Shown in pieces: positions 25,384 through 36,955 of a stretch of DNA of 64,000 bases (position 1 is its first letter; each line of letters opens with the position of its first letter). Both the position numbers and the translations under genes were made by a program. The stretch is from Anastatus disparis (Eukaryota > Arthropoda > Insecta > Hymenoptera > Eupelmidae), in assembly GCA_017163975.1 (NCBI GenBank), contig JAFFSR010000229.1, forward strand, positions 15,270,001 to 15,334,000. Direction: 5' to 3'. Under the pieces are notes generated by a model that saw nothing but the letters and a program-made list of their open reading frames with translations, was not told where the DNA came from and made no database searches.

Positions 25384-27089
25384 GTTTTCACAATATACAA
25401 GTGCGCGCGCGCGTATGCTAAATATATATTGGCGCTTCTCTGTCAGATATCAAATAAAGAGATTAATATTTTTTTCGTTCAACATCTTTTTACACCTAAT
25501 TTTCTATGTTCTGAATCATTATAAATTTTTTCAAATTTTTTCCTCGTCTTATTTTCAAGATGGTAAAGCGTCCAGTTGGATTTTCCCCTTATATTTAAAA
25601 TTTTTTATAATTATTTCCAAAATAAAATAACTTTAGTTTTTTTATTTAAAAACAAAATGTGTTTTATAAAAAAATCCGAAATTAAAATTTTTTATAAAAA
25701 CTCTAGATTTCAATAAAATTAGGGTTCAAAAGTCTTAAAGTGCAACTTAACCAAATTCAAATGATATTTTAAATATTGATATCATAAAATGAACAGTTTG
25801 TTGGACGCGATCATGATTTTCAATATTAAAGAAACATATAACTTCAAGAAAGAGCAGATAATTATTATTATTAAAATCGTTAGTTTTTGCTATTGATGAC
25901 ATACACAATCAAACTTACAAATCCCTTATTACACAAAATACTATTTCATCACACTGCGCGTAAAGTGTGTATTGTACCCCCTCTATCACAGTGTCCATCT
26001 AGACTGAATTTCTAAGTTCATATTTAAATTTTTATTATTGAAATTCATAAAGGATATCATTTTGCAACTTTTTTATGTTGGGAGCATATAAAAAATTTCT
26101 CAGTTATAGAATTATTAGTCAAAAATACGATTTTTGTAAGTTTACTATTTTAATATTTTTTTTTTTGGTTCAACTTGACGCGCTTTTTTTTCTATTTATT
26201 GTTTAGCCTTGAAAATTTTTTTATGCCTTCTACAATATCTTCCACAAGTTTTAGTTCAAGAATGAAGTCTTACAATATTTTTATTTCCAAATGGCTGTTG
26301 TGTGAGGAACTTTTGAAAACAGTAAATCTACTGACGTAGTATTAAAATATAATAGCTTGAGAAGTTTTTTGTAAAATTTTAGATCTGTAACTATAATAGT
26401 TGTTGAACGAGAGAGCCACGGCGTTAAAAACAGCTTATTCTGTAGACCGTGCGCGTTACAACATAAAAACTAAAAATGTTCTTATTGTACTCCCTTGGTG
26501 TATAATATACTAATAAATGATTAAAACTATTATATTGCACATAAAGGTATAGCGAGGCTAATCGCTAGTATGAGAAATATGTCACCTGGCTATATTTTCT
26601 ATTTTTATAAACAGATGACGAGAGTTTGATTTTAGAACTTATTATGATTAGCTTATTATCTTTTTAGTGCGGTAGATGGAAAATTTTCAATAAGTTTTCA
26701 ATCTTTTCTTTTTGCATCAATGAAGGTAGGAATAAAATAAATTATTTTTTCATGGAAATAATATTTATTTTTTAAAATTAAATTAATTTTAATTTTTCTA
26801 AAATTAATTTTTTTTGCTGGTATGTGGCATTTTCCGCACGCATTCGGAAAATATACCACTTTCACACGCCATTTGTTTATTGTTATCAATCATTAACTAA
26901 TCAATTCGATTCAAAAGTAATTATATAGATTTAATATGTTCTTTACTATATTAAATTATATAAATTTGATTAACTTAATTTTTGCTTATTCGTAGACAAA
27001 GCATCGTACTGATAAAAATTTTTTTTGTATTTTTTCATTAATTTGTTCATATTTGGACTCAGAGAGCCAATAAAAGTGGTTTCCAGAAA

Positions 27090-27142
27090 ATGTCTGTATG
27101 TATGTATTTATGTGTGTGCGTGCGTGCGTGTGTGTGTATTCA
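27090..27142. repeat. TG/TATG-rich microsatellite
   Basis: Alternating purine-pyrimidine run (TGTATGTATGT then GTGCGTGCGTGCGTGTGTG), directly before the tandem array. It lies inside small frames that are not genes. Confidence 0.9.
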
Positions 27143-27164
27143 TTACGCCAATTAGATCTCGAAA

Positions 27165-28110
27165 ACTACTCGATAGATTTGCTTCAAATTTTGCATACGA
27201 TTTATTTTTTTGTCTATCTGGTGCGGAAGCTATTGAAAACTGGTTTTCTTAGTGCAGTTTTAATTTTAGAGCCATTTCAAGAATTTAAAAAAAATTTTGA
27301 ATTTTCTTTTGTATTTTATGTAAAGTACTCGATCGACTTGCTCTAAAATTTGCATGGAAATTATTTGTCATTGCCAAAAAAATAAAACTATTGAAAACTT
27401 ATTTTCTTAGCATAGTTTTAATTTTAGAGCATTTTGAAAATTTCCAAAATAATTTCCATTTTTCATTTTTTTTCTGTTTTACGTAAATTACTCAATGGAT
27501 TCACTCCAAAATTTGTATACAAGTTATCCGCTACTGTCTAAAGAAATCAAGCTTTTCAAAACAAATTTTCTTAGCGTAGTTACCATTTTGGAGAATTTTG
27601 AAGATTCTGAAACTAATTTTGTTTTTCCTTTCTTTTGTTTTTTATTATTTTACGTACAGTACTCAATAAATTTTTTCTAAAATTTGCACGAAAATCATTT
27701 GCGACTGCCAAAAAATAAAAAATTTTTGAAAACTGGTTTCCCTAGCGTGGTTTAAATTTTAGACCGTTTTTAAAATTATGAAAAAAATTTTTTGAAGAAA
27801 ATTATATTTATTTAGTCAATTAGATCTTGAAAACTACTCAATAGATTTGCTTCAAATTTTGCATACAATCTTTTTTTTGTTTAACTAGGTAGGAAGCTTT
27901 TGAAAATTGGTTTTCTTAGTGTAATTTTAATTTCAAAGCCATTTTGAAAATTGAAAAAAAATTTTGATTTATCATTATTTATTTTTCACTTTACGTAAAT
28001 TACTCGATGAATTTGCTTTAAAACTTGCACGGGAATTATTTGCAGCTACCAAAAGAAGGATTACTTTTGAAAAGCGTTTTTCTCAGCGTAGTTTTAGTTT
28101 TTACGAATGT
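27165..28110. repeat. satellite-like tandem array, about 160-175 bp units
   Basis: Six diverged copies start with variants of ACTCGATAGATTTGCTTCAAA at about 27169, 27328, 27489, 27660, 27834 and 28001. Each contains AATTTGCA near the start, then GAAAACTGGTTTTCTTAGCGTAG and ATTTTAGAGC-like blocks, and ends near TTTACGTAAA. Alternate copies look more alike (1 with 5, 2 with 6), suggesting a higher-order two-unit period. The small plus-strand frames across it are repeats of this unit, not genes. Confidence 0.85.
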
Positions 28111-28839
28111 CTGATAATTTAAAAATATTTAGAGTTAAAAATTTGTAGAAATAATAATTTTCTATATTCCATAATTTTTTATTCCTTTCACCTGGATCTC
28201 TAAAATCTTTAAACTTAGCGATTTTTATTTTTTAACTGCACAAGTTGACATGAAATATCTGTATAAAGTATTGTAAGTGAATACCTCGCATCCTAGAGGT
28301 TATGATTTCAATTCTTCATGATGTAAAATTTAATTAATTTGTAAATTTTATAACACTATTTAATAATAATATAAAATAAAAAGGTTTAAAATCTCTTCAA
28401 TTCGGAGAAATGTAGTATTTAGAAAAAGAAAGATTTGTACTTTGTTAGTGGATACAAAGTGAATAATTTTCAGTAAAAAGGAATATTTTTTTTTCTTAGT
28501 CATGATATAAAAAGAATTGAATTCCAAAAGCTAAATGAAAAATATTTTTCTGAAGTTATAATTTCTAGTAATTGAAGAATTGGTTTTGATATTTTGATAA
28601 GAATAGTTTGTATAAAATAAATAAAGAAAAGTGAAATGAGTTGATAAGATTAAAATTGTAATAAAATAAAAAGTGTTTGTTAAATCGATGATGAATAAGC
28701 TTAGGCCAATAAAATTAGTTTCCGCATGGTTATACAATAGAATTGATGCTGAGCAATGATTTGGCTCAGGTCTCTTGAATAGGTATGCTATAACAAAACG
28801 AAGAAAGTCTCCTTGAACAGTTAAGCACATAAGAGCTCT

Positions 28840-29058
28840 GTTCATATCACGCGTAGATATTCATGACATTCGTAGAGTAGTAAGGAGTCTCGTGCATATG
28901 CGAACCAATCGATGATGACGCGCATGTAATTAACTCTAAAGTACCAACAACGTAACAAAGATCTGACCAAAATAAACGTGTGCACCGGCAATATTTGCCA
29001 AGAGAATCGCTCGGCTATACCAAATGCCGACTCTTTTTCTGTCTCATTTATAAAGAAA
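28840..29058 (-). promoter_or_regulatory. GC-richer island with TATA box, possible alternative promoter
   Basis: The minus strand reads CTTTATAAATGAGAC near 29055-29045, followed by a moderately GC-rich 200 bases and a frame starting ATGAACAGAGC at 28845. I find no convincing phase-1 donor to join it to the PKC hinge exon, so a coding role is not supported. Reported as a possible promoter or conserved regulatory element. Confidence 0.25.
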
Positions 29059-31191
29059 ATCCAAGAAAAGAAAACTAATACTCTTTATTTAACAACTATT
29101 TCATTAATCAATTAATATTTAGTGGCAATTTTTATTTTTATTTATACTTTTTACAAAAATTAACTATTTTTAAATATTACAATATTATTTTATTAAATTT
29201 AATTTTTGAAAATTTAGCTTACTGCTACTAATTATTTATTAATTAAGTTAGAGATTTCCTGTCAGTCAAATTAAATAAGTAATAATTTTCTGTAATAAAG
29301 ACTTAATTACAGAAAAGTTGCATAACTTTATCTATTTAAATCCGAATTCAAATACTTTATATATTGTTAGCAATTATCTAATCAAATTAACAATTATAGA
29401 ATTACATTAGTAATCTTTTATTGTAAAAAATAACTAAAATTTAAAAAAAAATTTTTCTATTAAGTCCAAGAAACATTAAAGTAAAATAAAAATTTCCATG
29501 AGTTCAAATCTTAAAATAGTGAATAACGTATAAAAAATAATTACTTTTTAAACTTTATGACTTCACCAAAGTTTTTAACATAACAGAATTTTTAATCAAA
29601 CTAAAATAATAAATTGTTCGTTAAAATTAAAGTACTTTTTTAATTAATAGATTTTTAAAATCAATATAATATACCGATAAAATTAATAAAAATTTATAAT
29701 TTTTTTATAAAATTATTGTGTAGTGATATTGTTAGTATTACTTTAATTAAAATTATTATTTATTGAAATTATAATTGCTGTTTTAATGTAAACATTTTTT
29801 AATTATTATGATTATGAATCATTAAAATATATATTTTTCTTTTTGATCGAGCTTCGCGATATATGTTTTGAAAAATAGCTTATGCAACACGTGTGTAAAC
29901 GTGATTCACGAATTTTGTAAATTTAGTCCGGGTTTTCTCCTATGATCCCTGAATACAATAATCAAGGCTGAATTACCTGAATCATTGCCAATTATTTATT
30001 AACAAACTTTAATAACAAATAAAGAAATGTTATTGTTTGGATTAAAAACTTTTTATATTCTTCATAGAATTTCGAAGAAAAAATATAATGTTAAGTACGT
30101 TCCTAAACTGGTTAAATTTAGATATAAACCACCACGCTCTCATAGGATTTTCATACGTGAATATTTTGAAAATAAGTGCCGATTGCTACATTTAAAAAAA
30201 ATACAAATAAATCCGTCATTGTAGTTTTTATAACATATAGAAATATGAAAGAAAGCGAACTTTATTGATGAACTACCTTAAAGTACATTCCTACAAGCAT
30301 CTATATTCGTTGCTTCCCTGATAGAAAATTAAAGACTTACTGTCCAGAAATTCTTAAATTTTTTGCTCAGTAGGCAGATTATGTGAGATGATCTCCCAAA
30401 AACCCCACAGCTGGCGATGTTTTCTGCGCAGAATATGCTTGAGTCGTGTTAAAAGTCAAATAAGATTGATTTGAGGTTATATTTTTCGATTTGCAAAGGT
30501 CTCGCTACGTCATAGATTGAGAGAGAGAAAATCATACGTGCTCATTTATTTTTTCGAAATATATAGCTGTAATTTTTTTCGTGGACGATGTGAGCTTAGT
30601 ACATTGCACTTGATATATAATATTTAAAGGTTGTTTTTCTTTATATAATTAATTCAGGGACATTTAAAAAAAATTATTTTTAAAATTATTTTAAAATAAG
30701 TTTTAAATTTATTGATGACAATCGTTCAGCATAATTTTTGGGCAACAGTTAGTGAAGTGAGCAGAAATTATGCTTGATTTTTTTATCAGGGTTATACTTT
30801 CAAGATATGTAAGTTGATATTTTATAATTTTTAAATATTAATTGATAATATGATTAAATATTGTGAGCTCAAATATTATTTATTACCGAATTATTATATT
30901 TCATTTGCTTGTCCATTTGTTAGAATAGACCGTCTAGTTATCAACAACTTGTCCAGATGCTACGTTTTTCAAATTTCAAATAATTTATTATTATTTTTTA
31001 TTAAATTAAATTATTTTTTGTGTTTTGAAAGAATTCAACTTAATCTTGAGTATAATTTGTAAATAAATATAGAGTCCGATTATAAATTAATGGATTTTAA
31101 TGATTTTAATGCTATTTGAAAGTTGAAAATTTTCTTGGCTGTCCAACTAGCGGCTCATTGACCAAAGTAAATCAAAAAACTCCATTTGAAA

Positions 31192-31264
31192 TGAAAAAAT
31201 TATGATTTTACTCGAAAAAATTATGATTTTACTCGAAAAAATTATGATTTTACTCGAAAAAATT
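31192..31264. repeat. 21-bp tandem repeat
   Basis: Three full copies of GAAAAAATTATGATTTTACTC plus a partial one, essentially without divergence. Confidence 0.95.
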
Positions 31265-31844
31265 ATTTGTCTTAGATCTTAACTGGTAATTCGGAAGATC
31301 TAAATGTATATGTTTATGCAAACAAATATAACCGGCAAACATTTAGACAAACAGACGAACAGGCAAGTGTACACATGCACATACAGACATTCACACGTAT
31401 ATATTCATATACATAAAGCTTTTCTAAAAATAACTTGTTTTGATTTATAATTACTTAAGATCAACTTATGCAATGTTTTTTTTTCTCATCACAACAAAGC
31501 ATTCTGCGATGAAGCACTTTTTTAAGAATTCAGAATAATTCAAAGATTTTTTGAATTTTCAGTCAGACAAAAAAAATTATAGAGTATACAGTAGAAATCA
31601 TATTCTATTAATTTTTATTATTTTATAATTTTTGTGTGATCCTACTGAAAATTAAAAAAAAAAATTTCTTCATATCATGTTAAATAAAATGTACCCTCAA
31701 AATTTCAACGTATATGATTACTCGATCAATGTGTAAAAAATTTATCTCATTTTATTAGTTATACTACTGTTTGTAATAAAAGAAGCGAAAATGTATACTA
31801 GCCCTTGTATGGAAATAAAATTATGTACAAAAAAAACTACTCAC

Positions 31845-31946
31845 CTTTTTTTAAAGCTTGCAAAGCCTCAGCAACGAGTTTTTGATTAAGGCCGCAAAGA
31901 TTTCCTGTTAGTTTTTCACACTTTTTATGGCAGACCATGTCACAAT
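31845..31946 (-). CDS. Pkcdelta: PKC delta exon, second half of C1B
   Basis: Residues 171-205 of the window part. Acceptor AATTAG and donor AAAG|GTGAGT, both phase 1. It reads [20 protein letters not shown], supplying Cys172, His177, Cys180 and Cys188 of the C1B zinc sites, then [11 protein letters not shown], which matches the delta-type continuation after C1B. The first half of the domain is 24 kb upstream, so the intron cuts a zinc knuckle between Cys169 and Cys172. Confidence 0.93.
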
Positions 31947-32353
31947 CTAATTGTTTATTCAAATATTAAATATATGTAATATATTTAATGCAAATAATTT
32001 ATTAATGCGTAGGAGCTTGGCTAATGTTTTCAAATTATACAAGGTAGAGTTCTAAAAGTTTTAAATCCTTATTTTTTTAAATATATTTTTTATTAAAATT
32101 TATATTTTAATTGTTAAATAAATTTCGTTTTTTTGATAATCAAACTAGTAAGATGAATTTAGTCGCTAATAACCTAGTTGTTGATGCGACATTAAATAAA
32201 TAAACGAAAAAAAAGATCAATTTTTATGCATTATTCAACACTGAATGTGCATAAAAATTTATAAATTAAAAATAATTTTTTGTGTAAATTACGTCGAATT
32301 TACGAAACTGCAATTAATTATTACGTACAAGTATAAAAGAATTTGATTAACTT

Positions 32354-32885
32354 CCCTAACAGCACAAAACGTTTCAAAAACGTTTTAAAAACGTTTTCTG
32401 GTAAACTTATATACGTTTGTAAATTTCGACACAATACGTATTTAAAACGTTTTTAAAACGTAAAATATGTCCGCATATTTTAGATTCTCAAGAGTAATAT
32501 AACGTTTATGGAACGTTTGAGAAACGTTTAGAAAACGTTTTCTCGGTGAAAACTTACGTAAGCTTATATGTCCAAACGTTTCTAAAACGTTTTTGAAAGG
32601 TTTTATTTTATCATTCTAAAAAATTATTACATAGAGAAAAAAATTATACCAAATAAAACGTTTTTTAACCGTTAAGGAAACGTTTGGATATTTGAGCTTG
32701 CGTAAATTTTCACCGAGAAAACGTTTTCTCAACGTTTCTTAAACGTTACATTGCTCTTGAGAATCTAAAATATGCGGACATATTTTACGTTTCAAAAACG
32801 TTTTAAATACGTATTTTTGTCGAAATTTACAAACTTATAAAAGTTTACCAGAAAACGTTTTTGAAACGTTTTTGTGTTGTTAGGG
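32354..32885. mobile_element. 532-bp palindromic element built of AACGTT motifs
   Basis: The ends are CCCTAACAGCAC and GTGTTGTTAGGG, and the arms are inverse copies almost to the centre. About 18 copies of the self-complementary hexamer AACGTT, mostly as AAAACGTTTT, are spread through both arms. Non-palindromic stretches (AATATGTCCGCATATTTTAGATTCTCAAGAG and its inverse) confirm that the arms pair as a unit. No coding frame. Confidence 0.85.
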
Positions 32886-33203
32886 ATTTTGACCTATATG
32901 TTAATTTATAGTAAACCGTACAAAACTTGATAAATATATCATTATTTATCAATAATTACTCGAAGCATTTTTGTTTTTTCATGTAATAAACGCAATTTTA
33001 ACTTTTGTAATCTAACAAGGAGAGTGTCAGGTCTTCGGGACATCGATTTCGCTCAAATTTTGGAGATGATTCTGAATATATATGTATATACACATAAGAA
33101 AGCCAAAATTTTAGACTCCAACGCTCAATATTTCTCTAATTATAGCCAATCAAAGAAAATCACCAAAAAAGTTACTAGATTTTTAAACGCTTATAGTCCC
33201 AGG

Positions 33204-34095
33204 TAGAAATTTGAACATTAAAAATGGTGTAAACAACAATTTATGACCATTGTCAATAGTAATATTTTGTCATGTCAATATTGGCGAATAAATGGCAATT
33301 TTTTGCTGAATCTGCAGAGCTCAAATTTTTTGGTATATTGGTTAGCATCTTATAGGCAAAAAATGCTAATATAAAAATGTTGTTCAAAATTTTTGTATTT
33401 AGCCAAAAAAAATACGCATTTTAAGTAACAGGAGAGAAAAAGTCAGTAACAGCTATCTAAAAATTAGGTAAACTGTGGACAACTTTTTTTAAATAGTTAT
33501 ATAACTTTTTAGTAATGAGTCCTTAATTTTTCAGATCATAGGTAAAATCATAACCTCACTTTTGCCACGTGGCGAGAAAATATAGATTAGTATTTATTTA
33601 CATTCCTTCGTCAATGTTTATTTTTATTGGAATTTATAAAAATAAAAATAATATTAAATTTTATTAAAATAAAAATATGAAACGCAGTACGAAACGAGTA
33701 TAAAAATATCGTTTTTTAAAATAATAAATGGAAAATTTTATTAATCGTTTAAAAATAACCTCTAACAATCCGATCACAACTCAAAATATACGCGCGAATA
33801 TATTAACAAAAGTGATTCTATTAATGATTAATGATAACTTTCAAGAAAAAACCTTAAATGATTTTTAATAATAATCAATTAGAGCACAATTTGATAGACT
33901 CTACTGTTAACTATCTATATTCAAATAATAGTGGATCAGACTCAACATTTTATTAGCATTTTTTAGCACTATGAAGGTTGAAAAAAACGTTTCATATTAG
34001 TTCAAATAATGGCCATAAAACATTCCCATTTTCTGCTCTTCACTTTAAAGAAATGGCCATAAAATGGTAGAAAAAGCGTTTCATTTTCTACCAGG
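33204..34095. mobile_element. nested DNA element inside the left arm
   Basis: Ends CCCAGGTAGAAA and TTTTCTACCAGGG form an imperfect inverted repeat of about 12 bp, flanked on both sides by AGT, consistent with a 3-bp target duplication. Removing it restores TATAGTCCTTCAG, like the equivalent position in the sister copy. No transposase frame. Confidence 0.65.
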
Positions 34096-34464
34096 GAGTC
34101 CTTCAGTCTTAACAGCTAAGAGCTTAATTTTTTTTTAAATAAAAGCTGAGCTCAAATCCTTTCGAAACAGCACTTACAGTATATGAAAATATTATTTTTA
34201 CTAAAACTGCAGCGTAATAAAAATTAGACCTAAATTTTTTTTTTGAAACATCAATTAATAATAGCATCTAAAATGTAGTTCAATTTTGATTACGCTGTAG
34301 CTTTGGAAAAAAGTAATGTTTCGATATACTATAAGTGCTGTTTCGAAAGGATTTGAGCTCAGCTTTTATTTAAAAAAAGTTTTAAGCTCCTAGCTATTAA
34401 GGCTGAAGAACTATAAGCGTTTGAAAATCTAGTAACTTTTTTGGTGGTTTTCTTTGATTGGCTA

Positions 34465-34842
34465 TAACTATAGTTATAGACCTTTAAGAGACCGGCAATA
34501 TTATCAGATTCAAGCGCCGTTATCACGTCTAAGAACGACACTGTCTTTCATGAAAAGAAATACAACTGGCGCTCGAGGCGACTCTATGTAAATGAACGGC
34601 TCTCGTCTGTAAGAGCGCATAGCTCTTACACTTAAAGAAGCGGAACTTGTTAATACTGACAGACCAAAATCGAAAAAAAATATGCCGAAAAATTGCTACG
34701 CTCTTCCGTAAGAGCTGTAAGCTCTTGCGTTGAAGCTACAAGCTCTTAAAGGAAGAACTTGCACCTCTTAAGCTAAGTTAGCCTACACATTGCATTTAAG
34801 GCTGCGGCGATTATATGAAAGAGAGCATAGTTCTTAAAGGTC
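34465..34842. mobile_element. nested palindromic element inside the right arm
   Basis: Inverted ends TATAGACCTTTAAGA and TCTTAAAGGTCTATC interrupt the arm at GGCTATAA/GAGAAATATT, which is continuous in the opposite arm. The interior holds repeated AAGAGC/GCTCTT words able to form several small hairpins. Confidence 0.6.
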
Positions 34843-35149
34843 TATCAGTGTAGAGAAATATTGAGCGTTGGAGTCTAAAATTTTGGCTTTCTTATGTATA
34901 TATATTCAGAATTATCCTCCAAAATTTTAGCGAAATCGGTGACCCGGAGCCCTGACACTCTCCTGGTAAGTTCGAAACATTGAACAGTTTTACACACACT
35001 ATTTTAATTATTAATATAAAATTAAACAAAAAAAATTAACATTTTGAATATCTTGTATTGAATTTATAACTCCCAGTGAAGAAGGATATGCAAAATTTTA
35101 ATTAAAATAATTTCCGTTACGGATGCTATATACTATAAAATAAATAATA

Positions 35150-35720
35150 AAGAAATATTATTAATATATAAAGAATGCAACAAACATACGAATCATAGTG
35201 AGTAAAACGGAAAACGCTGATAAACAGATCAACAAGTCATAACCTGACTGGAAGCGGCAAACAACGACGCACAGTAGAGAAAAGTGTTGACGACCTAGTA
35301 ACAAGTCGAAACCAGCAGATGATGTATAAGGAAAATGTATAGCAACTAACAAAGAAATCGCTTATGGATATATCGATATCAGCAAGTTGCAGTGTATAAC
35401 GAAACAATAAGAATATTTCAGAAGGATATGAAAGTAGGAACAAGGAAATCAGCGAGTCCATAAATATGTCCAGACACGACCACCAGAAAAACAGTTACAA
35501 TTTAGAGTTACCTAGCAAACAAAGAGAGTACGTGGGAACGAAGGAAGCAGTAAGAACGTATCGAGCGACGAATATAAAAACACTATAGAATATCTCTCTC
35601 AACGAACGTATAATAAACTTGTATTTGTACCTTAATTACTGATTATTTATTTAATTATTCATGTAAACTGACTACTTGGATTTACTAAGCATAATTATAA
35701 GACATGTTACAAACAATAAC
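35150..35720 (+). repeat. possible solo-LTR-like segment
   Basis: An A/G-rich segment unlike its flanks, with TATAAAA near 35573 and AATAAA near 35612, followed by a T-rich tail: promoter and poly(A) signal spaced as in an LTR. Interrupted coding-like frames on both strands show no known domain. No matching second copy, clear TG...CA ends or target duplication was found. Confidence 0.25.
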
Positions 35721-35725
35721 TAACT

Positions 35726-36385
35726 AGGAGAGTGTCACACCTCCGGATCACGGATTTTGCTCAAACTTCGGGATAAGTTTTCAGATGATAAAATATGGAA
35801 AAAGCTAAAGTTATAGTCATAAATACTCAATATTTCCCTAGTTACAGGCAATTAAAGAAAATCACTGAAAAAGTTACTAGATTTTTAAACACATATAGTT
35901 CTTTAGCGTCGATAGCTACAAGCTTGAAACTTTTTTTAAATTAAAGCTGAGCTCAAATCCTTTCGAATTAGTAGTTATAGCATGTAAAAATATTATTTTT
36001 TCCCAAAGTTAGAGCGTGATAAATATTGGACTTGATTTTTCTTTTAAAAACATTAATTAATAATAAAAGCTGAAATTAGGTCCAATCCTTATTACGCTCT
36101 AACTTTCGGGAAAAATAATATTTTGATATGCTGTAACTACTGTTTCGAAAGGATTTGAGCTCAGCTTTAATTTAAAAAAAGTTTCAAGCTTGTAGCTATT
36201 GACGCTAAAGAACTATATGCGTTTAAAAATCTAGTAACTTTTTTAGTGATTTTCTTTAATTTCCTGTAACTAGGGAAATATTGAGTATTTATGACTATAA
36301 CTTTAGCTTTTTTCATATTTTATCATCTGAAAACTGATCCCTAAGTTTGAGCAAAATCCGTGATCCGGAGGTGTGACACTCTCCT
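35726..36385. mobile_element. fold-back element, AGGAGAG family, copy 3 (intact structure)
   Basis: A 660-bp near-palindrome. The outer AGGAGAGTGTCACACCTCCG pairs with CGGAGGTGTGACACTCTCCT, and the arms match for about 300 bases to a short centre near 36050 (ATTAATTAATAATAAAAG). No coding frame, so it would be mobilised in trans. It is the cleanest copy and the reference for the interrupted one at 33-35 kb. Confidence 0.9.
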
Positions 36386-36755
36386 AGTAAGATATGTTAT
36401 AAATAAACTTTCAGCGATTAGAATTTTGATGTTAGGTTTATCCAGTTATGTCCTTACTCAATTCAAAGTTTATAAAGAAATAACAAGCCCATTTGATTTT
36501 TCATTTTAATAAGATGATTTTATTAACATAATTTTAACACAAACAAATCACTATATTTGTTTAAATAATATAATTAAAAAGGTATCAATAAAAATAAATA
36601 GAGGAAGAATTGTTTCCAGCGCCTCTGACGTTCTTTTAAGATTTGCAAATAGAAACATCATTTTAAACATTTTTATTAAAAAAATTTCTATAAATTTGAC
36701 TTTGATGAGTATTTTATTTTGGTTATATAAATTATATTGAAAAATAACCTATAAA

Positions 36756-36955
36756 TACCGTAAAAAGTTAGGGGAAAAGCGGACGTTTTTTCATACATAA
36801 TTTTATAATTTTTAATATACTTTTCATGTATAACAGTAATTTTTTTATAAATAATTTATAGAAGTTAAAAAAATTATTATTATACATACATGCAAGTATA
36901 TACAAAATTATAAAATCATATATGAAAAAATGCTCGCTTTATCCTTTTTACGGTA
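36756..36955. mobile_element. 200-bp MITE with TACCGTAAAAAG ends
   Basis: Left TACCGTAAAAAGTTAGGGGA and right TATCCTTTTTACGGTA are inverse, with arms of about 55 bases including CATANNTAATTTTATAATTTT on both sides. No coding frame. Confidence 0.8.

Larger units (their letters stand above)
14783..31844. other. Pkcdelta: 17-kb V3 intron of the PKC gene
   Basis: Between the end of C1B and the hinge exon. It holds GC-rich hairpins (15.2 kb), a mariner relic, two fold-back elements, a satellite-like tandem array and three GC-richer islands at 22.7, 24.7 and 28.9 kb, of which 24.7 kb has a convincing alternative first exon. Outside those features (for example 16560-18000, 18240-20640, 21120-22670, 23000-24570, 25650-27070 and 29060-31180) I see only AT-rich sequence without supported genes. 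Confidence 0.7.
33014..34968. mobile_element. fold-back element, AGGAGAG family, copy 2, interrupted by two insertions
   Basis: The outer arms AAGGAGAGTGTCAG... and ...CTGACACTCTCCTGG are inverse to each other for about 190 bases (GATTTCGCT, CCAAAATTTTAGACTCCAACGCTCAATATTTCTCT). Compared with the uninterrupted copy at 35726-36385, the left arm carries an extra block at about 33204-34095 and the right arm one at about 34465-34842. Without them the length would be near 670 bp. The small frames here are pieces of arm sequence. Confidence 0.8.

Noticed and set aside
27025..27680. Plus-strand frames of 60-82 codons
   Set aside because: They are copies of the tandem-array unit and its TG-rich flank, with no conserved codon pattern between units.
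27165..28110. CRISPR-like array
   Set aside because: Units are adjacent and diverged with no unique spacers; the sequence is from a eukaryotic genome.
28531..28845. 104-codon minus-strand frame starting MNRALMCLTVQGD
   Set aside because: The first 40 codons look plausible but no donor links them to the kinase exons, and the rest is AT-encoded.
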